Notes: generated by a model not told the origin, from the letters alone. DNA of 5,713 bases from Pseudomonadota bacterium (GCA_023426505.1 JAFAAP010000100.1:1-5713); one strand, 5' to 3'. Positions 1 through 5,713 are shown, counted from the first letter of the stretch. Numbers and translations: made by a program.

Positions 1-213
1 GTCGTCGGAGCCCCGGGCGACCGCGCCCTCGCCGTTACGGTCGATACGATGGAATACCGCGGTCGCGAATTCGTCGGAACCGCCCATACGGCTGGGGGGC
101 TCGACCTGGTCTTCCGCTCCCACCAAGCCGTCGAACCTGGTGCGAAGATCCATCTCCAGGCCGAGGATAATCGTGTTCTCGTCTTCGCAGAACCCCTTCA
201 AGGGAGAAGCTGA
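1..213 (+). CDS. ABC transporter ATP-binding protein, C-terminal end (TOBE domain), 5'-truncated by the window
   Basis: This is the last 70 codons of a gene that begins before the window, read in frame 1 and ending at TGA 211-213. The residues form a short beta-rich pattern: VTVDTMEYRGREFVGTA, then LVFRSHQAVEPGAKIHLQ, and finally RVLVFAE. This is typical of the TOBE_2 domain that closes PotA/UgpC/MalK-type import ATPases. In that family the domain follows the nucleotide-binding domain and helps in regulation or substrate-linked control. The Walker A, Walker B and signature motifs are not in the window, so ATPase activity is inferred. The stop overlaps the next gene's start (TGATG), and two permeases follow directly, which supports a transporter ATPase. 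The protein would act at the cytoplasmic face of the inner membrane. The family is fairly certain; the substrate is not known. Confidence 0.85.
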   Translation, partial: VVGAPGDRALAVTVDTMEYRGREFVGTAHTAGGLDLVFRSHQAVEPGAKIHLQAEDNRVLVFAEPLQGRS

Positions 214-1127
214 TGGACGCATTCGCGCCGACCACCACTGCAACGGCACATGGGCCGAGCCTTCGCCAGAGGCTTGCAGCCCACGGTTTCGACGCGGTCA
301 CGCTCCTCGTCGTTCCGGCGGCCATCTTCAGCCTCGCGCTCTTCGTCTACCCGTTCGCGTTCGGCTTTATTCTGTCGTTCGAGCCCAAGGCGGGCGGTGA
401 CTGGCTCGCGAACTACAAGCGCTTTTTCTCGGACCCGTTCTTGTACGAGACGATTGCGAAGACACTGTGGCTTGCGATTCCCGTCACGCTGCTGAACCTT
501 CTGCTGGCCGTCCCGATCGCCTTCCGCGTCCGTCTGATGCGTCATCAGCGTCTTCTCACCACGATCCTCGTGCTCCCCATCACGTTGGGAACGGTGCTGG
601 TGGCGGAGGGGCTGCTCAACTATCTCGGGCCACAGGGCTGGTTCAATCGCACGCTCATGACGCTGGGGCTCATTTCCCAACCGCTCAAGCTGGTTCACAA
701 CTACTGGGGTGTCTTCGCATCGCTGGTCATCACCGGCTTTCCCTTCACGTTCCTGCTCACACTCTCATATGTGACGGGAATCGATCCGGCGCTGGAGCAG
801 GCAGGGGCAACGCTCGGGGCCAATTCCTGGCAGCGCTTCCGCTACATCTACCTTCCGCTTCTGATGCCGGGCTTCGCAATCACGTTCTGCCTGTCTTTCG
901 TTCAAGCCTTTTCGGTGTTTCCCTCCGCAGTTCTTCTCGGCGCACCAGCGGGCCCGACCCGCGTGATCTCGATCGCAGCCTATCAGGCGGCGTTCGAAGA
1001 GTATGATTATTCCATGGCCTCGGCGGTCGCGATGATCATGGGCTTCGTCCAACTCGCAATCGTGGTCGCCGTTCTTGCCTCCCGCGGCCTCTTCTACCGT
1101 GGTCCTGCCAGCGGCGCGAAAGGGTAA
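213..1127 (+). CDS. ABC transporter permease, PotB-like (first membrane subunit)
   Basis: This 304-residue inner-membrane protein would form half of the channel of a binding-protein-dependent importer. Hydrophobic segments lie at about residues 28-55, 84-106, 113-138, 164-187, 219-243 and 268-292, giving six likely helices. A cytoplasmic N-terminal tail of about 25 residues precedes them. The EAA loop that docks on the ATPase is clear at about residues 194-220: it starts EQAGATLGAN and ends YLPLLMPG, with the conserved glycine at 202. The start ATG 213 overlaps the ATPase stop and has AGGGAG at 201-206, six bases upstream. Length and loop type match the PotB/CysT/ModB group (BPD_transp_1) rather than classical sugar MalF proteins, which are usually longer. 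The family cannot fix the substrate; the genes downstream point to a sugar acid. It pairs with the permease at 1132-1974. Confidence 0.9.
   Translation: MDAFAPTTTATAHGPSLRQRLAAHGFDAVTLLVVPAAIFSLALFVYPFAFGFILSFEPKAGGDWLANYKRFFSDPFLYETIAKTLWLAIPVTLLNLLLAVPIAFRVRLMRHQRLLTTILVLPITLGTVLVAEGLLNYLGPQGWFNRTLMTLGLISQPLKLVHNYWGVFASLVITGFPFTFLLTLSYVTGIDPALEQAGATLGANSWQRFRYIYLPLLMPGFAITFCLSFVQAFSVFPSAVLLGAPAGPTRVISIAAYQAAFEEYDYSMASAVAMIMGFVQLAIVVAVLASRGLFYRGPASGAKG
1118..1124 (+). promoter_or_regulatory. Ribosome binding site that sets the start of the second permease
   Basis: GAAAGGG ends seven bases before ATG 1132. It lies at the very end of the first permease gene, just before its TAA (1125-1127). 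It favours ATG 1132 over the upstream in-frame ATG at 1075, which would overlap the preceding gene by 53 nt and add 19 residues (MPPAASST...) that do not look like the start of a permease. Confidence 0.65.
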
Positions 1128-1131
1128 TCCG

Positions 1132-1974
1132 ATGATCCGCGATACCACACTCGGTGCCAAAATCTGGGCCGCTGCCATTTGGGCTGTCGTCGCGTTTTTC
1201 GTGCTCAACCTGCTCGCCATGATTGCGACCGTGGTAACAAGCTCCTTCGCGACGCGATGGCTCGGGACCTGGCTTCCGGTGGGATGGACGACGCGTTGGT
1301 ATGACTCGGCGTGGAGCGAATTCCAGCTGGGGGACGTCCTCCTCGTAACCTTTCAGGTGGTCGGCGCCGTTGTGCTCATCTCCGGCATCCTCGGAGTGAC
1401 GGCGGCCTATGCCCTAGCCCGTCGAGACTTTCCGGGGAAGAAGCTGCTCGTGCTCCTGTTTCTGCTGCCGCTTCTCATCCCGCCGATCACGTTCGGCATC
1501 CCACTTGCCACGGTTCTTTACCAGACAGGACTGGCCGGAACGTTCTGGGGTGTGGTCGCTGCCAATCTCGTGCCGACCGTGCCTTTCGTGATCCTGGTCA
1601 TGATCCCGTTCATCGAACAGATCGACCCGAAGATCGAGGCTGCGGCCCGTGTGTTCGGCGCCAATACCTTCAAGTTGTTCATCCACGTGCTGCTGCCATT
1701 GCTGCTTCCGGGCATCCTGGCAGCCCTCCTCCTCGTCCTCGTCAGGACCATCGCGATGTTCGAGCTGACCTTCCTGGTCGCCGGGCCTACCAGCCAGACG
1801 CTTGTTGTGGCGCTCTACTACGCCGTCTTCGCGGCAGGCGTGCGTGCCGTGCAATCGATCGATGCCATGGCGGTGATCTACATGGTGACGACGCTCGTCT
1901 GGCTTGTGATTGCCCTGCGCTTCGTCAATCCGACGCAGATTGTCACGCGCGCAAAGCAGCAACCGGCGCATTGA
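1132..1974 (+). CDS. ABC transporter permease, PotC-like (second membrane subunit)
   Basis: This is the second 280-residue permease of the importer. Hydrophobic helices lie at about residues 12-38, 70-95, 104-128, 137-160, 193-217 and 244-265. The EAA loop is at about residues 169-194: it starts EAAARVFGAN, ends LLPLLLPG, and has the invariant glycine at 176. The domain is BPD_transp_1, in the PotC/ModB/CysW group. A longer soluble stretch between helices 1 and 2 (about residues 39-69, rich in W, T and R) is probably periplasmic. The start at 1132 was chosen for its Shine-Dalgarno sequence and four-base gap after the first permease. Two different permeases, each with its own EAA loop, imply a heterodimeric channel served by the upstream ATPase. 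The periplasmic binding protein is not in the window, so the substrate is inferred only from the catabolic genes downstream. Confidence 0.9.
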   Translation: MIRDTTLGAKIWAAAIWAVVAFFVLNLLAMIATVVTSSFATRWLGTWLPVGWTTRWYDSAWSEFQLGDVLLVTFQVVGAVVLISGILGVTAAYALARRDFPGKKLLVLLFLLPLLIPPITFGIPLATVLYQTGLAGTFWGVVAANLVPTVPFVILVMIPFIEQIDPKIEAAARVFGANTFKLFIHVLLPLLLPGILAALLLVLVRTIAMFELTFLVAGPTSQTLVVALYYAVFAAGVRAVQSIDAMAVIYMVTTLVWLVIALRFVNPTQIVTRAKQQPAH

Positions 1975-1977
1975 GGA
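1973..1977 (+). promoter_or_regulatory. Ribosome binding site of the UxuB-like gene, overlapping the permease stop
   Basis: GAGGA overlaps the stop of the second permease (TGA 1972-1974) and lies four bases before ATG 1982. The spacing is short but usable. It supports ATG 1982 over the in-frame ATG at 1910, which lies inside the permease gene and would add 24 unrelated, serine- and arginine-rich residues. The arrangement suggests translational coupling. Confidence 0.55.
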
Positions 1978-1981
1978 CGCA

Positions 1982-3460
1982 ATGTCGAAGCGTTTGAACG
2001 ACACGAACCTCGCCGACCTTCCTGCGGGCGTCCAGAAGCCTCAGTATGACCGCAGGGCCGTCACGCCAGGAATCGTACATCTGGGCGTCGGCGCTTTTCA
2101 TCGGGCTCATCAGGCGGTCTATACCGATGATGTTCTCGGTCATGATCCTCGTTGGGGAATCGTTGCCGCAAGCCTGCGTAGCCCGGACACTTACGACGCC
2201 CTGTCGCCGCAGGAGGGTCTCTACACAGTTTCGGTGCGCTCGCGAGACGGTGAAGCTCTGCGGGTCATCGGATCGATCCGTCGGGTGATCGTTGCTCCCG
2301 AAGCAATCGAAGATCTCCTCAAGGTGATGTGCGATCCCGCCGTCCGCATCGTTTCTCTGACGGTCACCGAGAAGGGCTATTGTCACGACCCCGCGACGGG
2401 AGCCCTCAACGAAGCCCATACTGATATCGTCCACGACCTTGCCAATCCGCATCAGCCGCGATCGGCGCCCGGCTTCATCGTCGAGGCGCTTCGTCGTCGC
2501 AGAGCATCCGGGGTGCCGCCATTCACGGTCCTGAGCTGCGACAATCTCCCGTCGAATGGCCGCACCGTGAAACGGGTTTTAACCCGATATGCCGAGATGA
2601 TCGATCAGGATCTCGGCCGGTTTGTTGCGGCCGAGATCGCCTGCCCCTCCACGATGGTCGACAGGATCGTACCGGCCACGAGCGACGCCGACCGGGAGCG
2701 CATCGCGCGGGCGCTCGGAATGTCCGATGCCTGGCCGGTTGTCACCGAACCTTTCACCCAATGGGTGATCGAGGACAATTTCCCGCAGGGCCGTCCCGCC
2801 TGGGAGCTGGCCGGCGCCGAATTCGTGGCTGACGTCGAGCCGTATGAGCATATGAAGCTTCGTCTGCTCAACGGGAGCCATTCGACGCTCGCCTATCTCG
2901 GCTATCTCGCGGGCTATGAAACGGTCTCCGACGCCATGGCCGATCCATCCTTCGAACGGCTCGTGCGGGGATTGATGGACGACGAGGTGACGCCCACACT
3001 TCATATGCCGCCGGGCGCCGATCTCGAATCCTACAAGAATGCTCTGATTGAGCGGTTCAAGAACCCTGCCCTGCGGCACCGTACGTGGCAAATCGCAATG
3101 GACGGCTCACAGAAGCTTCCACAACGCCTGCTCGGCACGGTTCGCGACCGCCTGAATGTTGGAAAGCCGATCCGGCGTCTGGCTCTCGGCGTTGCCGGCT
3201 GGATGCGCTATGTCACTGGAATTGACGAGAGAGGGCAACCCATCGACGTGCGGGATCCGATGGCGGCCCGCTTACGCAAGCATGCAGAGTACGCCGGCAA
3301 CAGTCCCGAGAAACTCGCGCGGGAACTGTTCGGTCTCCGCGAGATCTTCGGCGATGATCTTCCGGCGAATTCTCGTTTTACCGATTCCGTTACCGAGGCA
3401 CTTGCGCAGCTTTATGCTCAAGGCGCTCGAAAGACTGTCCTGGACCTGACCTCCGCCTGA
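1982..3460 (+). CDS. uxuB: Mannitol dehydrogenase family oxidoreductase, probable D-fructuronate reductase (D-mannonate oxidoreductase)
   Basis: This 492-residue protein belongs to the polyol-specific long-chain dehydrogenase family (mannitol 2-dehydrogenase, arabinitol dehydrogenase, UxuB, UxaB). The N-terminal Rossmann domain carries the family motif GVGAFHRAHQ at about residues 35-44, followed by YTDDVL. Other family segments are TVTEKGYC near 127-134, SCDNLPSNG at 185-193 and MVDRIVPAT at 225-233. The C-terminal domain holds the catalytic K-x4-N-x2-H pattern: K292, N297 and H300. N188 and D227 match further active-site positions of the family. UxuB uses NAD(H) to interconvert D-fructuronate and D-mannonate in the cytoplasm. 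Length is normal for the family and no frameshift is seen. The start at ATG 1982 gives the expected LADLPAGVQKPQYDR leader. The next gene encodes a mannonate dehydratase, which consumes the UxuB product, so UxuB is preferred. Sequence alone does not exclude a mannitol, arabinitol or other polyol dehydrogenase. Confidence 0.8.
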   Translation: MSKRLNDTNLADLPAGVQKPQYDRRAVTPGIVHLGVGAFHRAHQAVYTDDVLGHDPRWGIVAASLRSPDTYDALSPQEGLYTVSVRSRDGEALRVIGSIRRVIVAPEAIEDLLKVMCDPAVRIVSLTVTEKGYCHDPATGALNEAHTDIVHDLANPHQPRSAPGFIVEALRRRRASGVPPFTVLSCDNLPSNGRTVKRVLTRYAEMIDQDLGRFVAAEIACPSTMVDRIVPATSDADRERIARALGMSDAWPVVTEPFTQWVIEDNFPQGRPAWELAGAEFVADVEPYEHMKLRLLNGSHSTLAYLGYLAGYETVSDAMADPSFERLVRGLMDDEVTPTLHMPPGADLESYKNALIERFKNPALRHRTWQIAMDGSQKLPQRLLGTVRDRLNVGKPIRRLALGVAGWMRYVTGIDERGQPIDVRDPMAARLRKHAEYAGNSPEKLARELFGLREIFGDDLPANSRFTDSVTEALAQLYAQGARKTVLDLTSA

Positions 3461-3480
3461 CGACATATCCCGGGGATCCC

Positions 3481-4689
3481 ATGAAAATCGAAAAGGCCTA
3501 TTGCATCGTCACCTGCCCCGGCAGGAACTTCGTCACTCTCAAGATCGTCACGGACGAGGGCGTCTACGGCATTGGTGACGCAACCCTGAACGGACGAGAA
3601 CTGGCAGTTTCGGCCTATCTCGAGGAGCACGTGATCCCCTGCCTTATCGGACGGGATCCGCAGCAGATCGAAGACATCTGGCAGTACCTTGCCAAAGGTG
3701 CCTATTGGCGGCGCGGTCCCGTCACCATGTCGGCGATCGCCGCCGTGGACATGGCATTGTGGGACATCAAGGCGAAGGTCGCAGGGCTCCCGCTCTACCA
3801 GCTCCTTGGCGGCAAGAGCCGCTCGGGCGTGATGGTTTACGGTCACGCCAACGGGCGAGACATTCCGGAAACGATTGATGCGGTGGGGAAGTATCTCGAG
3901 CTCGGGTACAAGGCCGTTCGCGCGCAAGCCGGGATTCCCGGTCTGGAGACTGCCTACGGCATCGCACGAGGAAAGCTCTTCTACGAGCCCGCCACGAAGG
4001 GACTTCCCGAGGAGCAGATCTGGTCGACGGAAAAGTACCTCAACTTTGCTCCGAAGCTCTTCGAAGCTGTCCGCGCTGCCCATGGGGCCGACTTTCATCT
4101 ACTCCATGATGTGCATCATCGTCTGACGCCCATAGAGGCTGCTCGGCTCGGCAAGAGCCTCGAGCCGTACAACTTGTTTTGGATGAAGGATCCCACACCG
4201 GCAGAGAACCAGGAATCCCTGCGCCTGATCCGCCAGCACACGACGACGCCTATCGCCATCGGAGAGATCTTCAACTCCATCCATGACTGTCGGGAGCTGA
4301 TCCAGAACCAGCTTATCGACTACATCCGCACGACTGTCGTTCGAGCCGGCGGCATCACTCAGTTGCGTAAGATCGCGACGCTCGCGGAACTCTATCAGGT
4401 CCGTACCGGCTCCCATGGAGCGACCGACCTGTCTCCGGTCTGTATGGGGTCGGCGCTTCATTTCGACCTGTGGGTGCCGAACTTCGGCATTCAGGAATAC
4501 ATGCGACATACGCCAGAGACCGATGAAGTCTTCCCGCATGCCTATTCCTTCGCGGACGGCTATCTCTATCCTGGCGACACTCCGGGGCACGGCGTCGACA
4601 TCGACGAGAAGCTCGCGGCGAAATACCCTTACGATCGGGCTTACCTGCCGGTCGCTCGCCTCGAGGACGGCACCCTCTGGAACTGGTAG
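3481..4689 (+). CDS. manD: D-mannonate dehydratase family protein (enolase superfamily), with lysine at a Mg2+-ligand position
   Basis: This 402-residue protein has the same length as the characterised ManD of Novosphingobium aromaticivorans, and its residue numbers fall in register. ManD dehydrates D-mannonate to 2-keto-3-deoxygluconate in the cytoplasm. The N-terminal capping domain covers about residues 1-115, with WRRGPVTMSAIAAVDMALWD at 76-95, and a (beta/alpha)7-beta barrel follows. Expected catalytic residues are present: R147 and Y159 (base dyad), D210 and H212 in HDVHHR, E262 in IGEIFN, H312, E339 and the C-terminal W402. Ala314 fits the efficient mannonate dehydratases rather than the weak gluconate-type ones, as I recall the literature. 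The exception is residue 236, normally a metal-binding Glu in WMED, which reads Lys (WMKD; AAG at 4186-4188). This could greatly lower activity or be a base error. GGGGA at 3472-3476 precedes ATG 3481 by four bases. The gap to uxuB is 20 nt, so the two are probably cotranscribed. Confidence 0.9.
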   Translation: MKIEKAYCIVTCPGRNFVTLKIVTDEGVYGIGDATLNGRELAVSAYLEEHVIPCLIGRDPQQIEDIWQYLAKGAYWRRGPVTMSAIAAVDMALWDIKAKVAGLPLYQLLGGKSRSGVMVYGHANGRDIPETIDAVGKYLELGYKAVRAQAGIPGLETAYGIARGKLFYEPATKGLPEEQIWSTEKYLNFAPKLFEAVRAAHGADFHLLHDVHHRLTPIEAARLGKSLEPYNLFWMKDPTPAENQESLRLIRQHTTTPIAIGEIFNSIHDCRELIQNQLIDYIRTTVVRAGGITQLRKIATLAELYQVRTGSHGATDLSPVCMGSALHFDLWVPNFGIQEYMRHTPETDEVFPHAYSFADGYLYPGDTPGHGVDIDEKLAAKYPYDRAYLPVARLEDGTLWNW

Positions 4690-4705
4690 GCTCCCCTGGA
4701 GCTTT
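4690..4705 (+). terminator. Weak hairpin just after manD, possible terminator
   Basis: GCTCC (4690-4694) pairs with GGAGC (4698-4702) around a three-base CCT loop, followed by TTT (4703-4705). The stem is only five base pairs, plus a possible G-T pair, and the T run is short. The position directly after the operon's last stop codon is right for a terminator, but the signal is weak and could be chance. Confidence 0.3.
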
Positions 4706-4804
4706 CCCCGCTTCAGGTATCTCGAAGGTCGGAAGCCAGCCCAAAAGCCTTCGCGGTGAAATAACGGCGCCCTATCAGGTTGAATGAGGCCTCTGGCAGG
4801 AGCT

Positions 4805-4930
4805 TCAGCCAAGGAGCACCTGTACGCGCGACATCTCCGACAGCGATGCCTCTCCTCTCGGATCGACCCCGGCGGTTAGCGCAGTGAATCGGCGAAGGCT
4901 CCAGTGGAACCCGCGCCCCAAACCCACCAT
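4805..4930 (-). CDS. Possible small ORF, 41 codons, function unknown
   Basis: On the minus strand an ORF starts at ATG 4930 (a GTG lies just before it at 4933-4931) and ends at TGA 4807-4805. An in-frame TAA sits immediately upstream at 4936-4934. The protein starts MVGLGRGFHWSLRRF and ends SRVQVLLG. It has no signal peptide, membrane segment or motif that I recognise. Thirty of its 41 sense codons end in G or C, which fits coding in this genome but is also expected by chance at this base composition. The best support is a perfect AAGGAGGT upstream at 4950-4943, though its spacing to ATG is long (about 12 nt). It could be a real small protein, the remnant of a decayed gene, or chance. It would be divergent from the protease gene. 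Confidence 0.25.
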   Translation of the reverse strand: MVGLGRGFHWSLRRFTALTAGVDPRGEASLSEMSRVQVLLG

Positions 4931-4942
4931 CACTTAAAGAGT

Positions 4943-4950
4943 ACCTCCTT
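4943..4950 (-). promoter_or_regulatory. Perfect Shine-Dalgarno sequence on the minus strand
   Basis: Read on the minus strand the bases are AAGGAGGT, an exact complement of the 16S rRNA 3' end. The distance to ATG 4930 is 12 nt, and to GTG 4933 it is nine. It is the strongest such match noticed in the window, stronger than the sites of the clear genes. It may serve the small ORF at 4805-4930 or be chance. Confidence 0.3.
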
Positions 4951-5003
4951 AGAGGAAGTTGCCAGCTAGGCGTTTCGAGCGGAGCCTTAACAATCCACGA
5001 CGA

Positions 5004-5031
5004 CTGTCATCCTTTATTTCCGGAATATTTT
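5004..5031 (+). promoter_or_regulatory. Weak candidate promoter for the protease gene
   Basis: CTGTCA (5004-5009) and TATTTT (5026-5031) are separated by 16 bp, and each matches the sigma-70 consensus at four of six positions. Transcription would begin near 5038 and leave a leader of only about 11 nt. TTAACA at 4987-4992 is an alternative -35 box, with a poor -10. The region is clearly more AT-rich than the surrounding genes, but the exact promoter is a guess. Confidence 0.2.
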
Positions 5032-5033
5032 CC
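5015..5033. repeat. TTCCGGAA palindrome overlapping a TATTTCC/TATTTTCC direct repeat
   Basis: TTCCGGAA (5018-5025) is a perfect 8-bp palindrome. It is overlapped by two similar direct copies, TATTTCC at 5015-5021 and TATTTTCC at 5026-5033, whose starts are 11 bp apart, about one helical turn. It ends 15 bases before the protease start and overlaps the candidate -10 box, a place where a repressor could bind. No known operator is recognised; such short repeats can occur by chance. Confidence 0.25.
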
Positions 5034-5048
5034 AAAGTGGATGGTTTC

Positions 5049-5713
5049 ATGCCTGCAATCGCTTCCAACGATCTTACAGGAAACGCGTATATCGACGGTA
5101 TCCTCGGCAATTACAGATGGGCAACGAATAATCTGTCTTACAGCTTCCCGACTGACGGCTCCTACTATGGCAGCTCTTACGGCGATGCTGAGAACAGCAC
5201 CAACTTCGGCGCACTCAGCGCCACGCAGCAGGCAACCGTCCGTACAGTCTTGAAGGCATATTCATCAGTCGCGAATCTCGCATTCTCGCAAGTCGACGAG
5301 ACGGCGACCCAACATGCGGACCTCCGCTTCGCCCTGTCGGACAAGCCCGGGACTGCCTGGGCGTATTCGCCGGCCACCGCAGCCGCAGGTGGCGATGCCT
5401 GGTTTGGCAACTCCAGCAACTATTTCGCCAGTCCTGGCAGAGGCAACTACGCCCACCTCGTCTTTCTGCATGAGATCGGGCACACACTCGGCCTGGATCA
5501 TTCCCATGAGGGAAACATCGTGCCGCAGGCTCGTGACTCGATGGAGTACACGGTCATGAGCTATCGCTCCTATGTCGGCGCCTCGGCCTCGACGGGCTAC
5601 ACGAACGAGGCGTGGGGCTACGCGCAGTCGCTGATGATGTACGACATCGCCGGCATCCAGCACCTGTACGGCGCCAACTTCTCGACCAACAGCGGCAACA
5701 CGACCTATTCCTG
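5049..5713 (+). CDS. Serralysin-like M10 family zinc metalloprotease, N-terminal part, cut by the window end
   Basis: The frame stays open from ATG 5049 to the last base, giving 221 codons of a longer gene. The zinc site HEIGHTLGLDH lies at residues 141-151, so H141, H145 and H151 would bind zinc and E142 would be the catalytic base. The Met-turn VMSYRSY (M170) follows, and Y172 matches the extra tyrosine ligand of serralysins. The stretch QSLMMYDIAGIQHLYGAN (about 193-210) is the usual link to the peptidase M10 C-terminal region, which in this family carries glycine-rich RTX calcium-binding repeats and an uncleaved signal for type I secretion. There is no N-terminal signal peptide, as expected for type I export. 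The start is the first in-frame ATG; a GTG at 5037 is possible, and the Shine-Dalgarno sequence is poor (GGATGG at 5039-5044). The RTX repeats and any secretion genes would be beyond the window. Likely role: a secreted protease, unrelated to the upstream operon. Confidence 0.9.
   Translation, partial: MPAIASNDLTGNAYIDGILGNYRWATNNLSYSFPTDGSYYGSSYGDAENSTNFGALSATQQATVRTVLKAYSSVANLAFSQVDETATQHADLRFALSDKPGTAWAYSPATAAAGGDAWFGNSSNYFASPGRGNYAHLVFLHEIGHTLGLDHSHEGNIVPQARDSMEYTVMSYRSYVGASASTGYTNEAWGYAQSLMMYDIAGIQHLYGANFSTNSGNTTYS

Larger units (their letters stand above)
4690..5048. other. Intergenic region between the sugar-acid operon and the protease gene
   Basis: This 359 nt stretch separates two unrelated genes. 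It holds the weak hairpin at 4690-4705, a possible minus-strand small ORF at 4805-4930 with its Shine-Dalgarno sequence at 4943-4950, and a more AT-rich final part (about 4985-5035) that suits a promoter for the protease gene. I see no complete tRNA, no insertion sequence and no clear long repeat. From 4706 to 4804 I see nothing I can name. Confidence 0.7.

Noticed and set aside
1075..1131. Longer second permease starting at ATG 1075
   Set aside because: It would overlap the first permease by 53 nt, and its added residues have no permease character. ATG 1132 has a good Shine-Dalgarno sequence and natural spacing.
1910..1981. Longer UxuB starting at ATG 1910
   Set aside because: It overlaps the permease gene, and the extra residues are arginine/serine-rich and unlike the family N-terminus. 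ATG 1982 follows a GAGGA site.
4099..4812. Long open frame on the minus strand (237 codons) opposite the 3' half of manD
   Set aside because: It is antisense to a gene with clear family residues throughout. GC-rich third positions create long antisense frames. The product is rich in R, E and D with no recognisable domain. The same holds for the minus-strand frames at 3418-4098, 2579-3091, 1943-2452, 1414-2004, 765-1220 and 198-698.
4871..4925. tRNA-like stretch (GCGGTTAGCGCAGTG resembles a D-arm)
   Set aside because: There is no GGTTCGAATCC-type T-arm, no pairing acceptor stem and no anticodon arm at the right distance, so it is a chance resemblance.
4943..4955. Small hairpin CCTC-CTTA-GAGG
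   Set aside because: It has only four base pairs and no T run on either side; too weak to call a terminator or operator.
5041..5253. Plus-strand frame starting at ATG 5041, 70 codons
   Set aside because: It overlaps the protease gene in another frame and its product is low-complexity S/T/R-rich. The ATG at 5049 opens the frame that carries the zinc-binding motif.
5265..5663. Minus-strand open frame of 132 codons opposite the protease
   Set aside because: It lies fully within the HEIGHTLGLDH-encoding gene, and its product has no family features; it is a shadow of the real frame.

Overview
The window looks like chromosomal or megaplasmid DNA of a GC-rich alphaproteobacterium. Codons strongly prefer G or C at the third position, genes are tightly packed with ATGA-type overlaps, and the gene types fit Hyphomicrobiales (Rhizobium, Microvirga or Methylobacterium-like). 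The genus is an inference from style and gene content only; no rRNA or other marker is present.

Positions 1-3460 and 3481-4689 form one plus-strand transcription unit of five genes. It starts with the last 70 codons of an ABC transporter ATPase (TOBE domain). Two PotB/PotC-type permeases follow (213-1127 and 1132-1974), then a long-chain mannitol-dehydrogenase-family oxidoreductase, most likely fructuronate reductase UxuB (1982-3460), then a D-mannonate dehydratase of the enolase superfamily, ManD (3481-4689). Gaps are -1, 4, 7 and 20 nt, and each gene has its own Shine-Dalgarno sequence. UxuB reduces D-fructuronate to D-mannonate, and ManD dehydrates D-mannonate to 2-keto-3-deoxygluconate (KDG). 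The unit therefore reads as uptake and early catabolism of a hexuronate, hexuronate oligomer or related sugar acid. The substrate-binding protein, and any isomerase, KDG kinase and aldolase, would lie outside the window.

A gap of 359 nt follows (4690-5048). It holds a weak hairpin just after manD, a possible 41-codon minus-strand ORF preceded by a perfect AAGGAGGT, and an AT-richer stretch with a TTCCGGAA palindrome just before the last gene. That gene (5049 to the window end, incomplete) is the N-terminal catalytic part of a serralysin-type M10 metalloprotease, with HEIGHTLGLDH and a Met-turn. It is unrelated to the sugar-acid operon.

The most notable observation is in ManD. The protein keeps nearly every known active-site residue of the family in register, but residue 236, a Mg2+-binding glutamate in the characterised enzyme, reads as lysine (AAG, 4186-4188). 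Otherwise this is a fairly ordinary catabolic region, and I see no convincing new multi-gene system.
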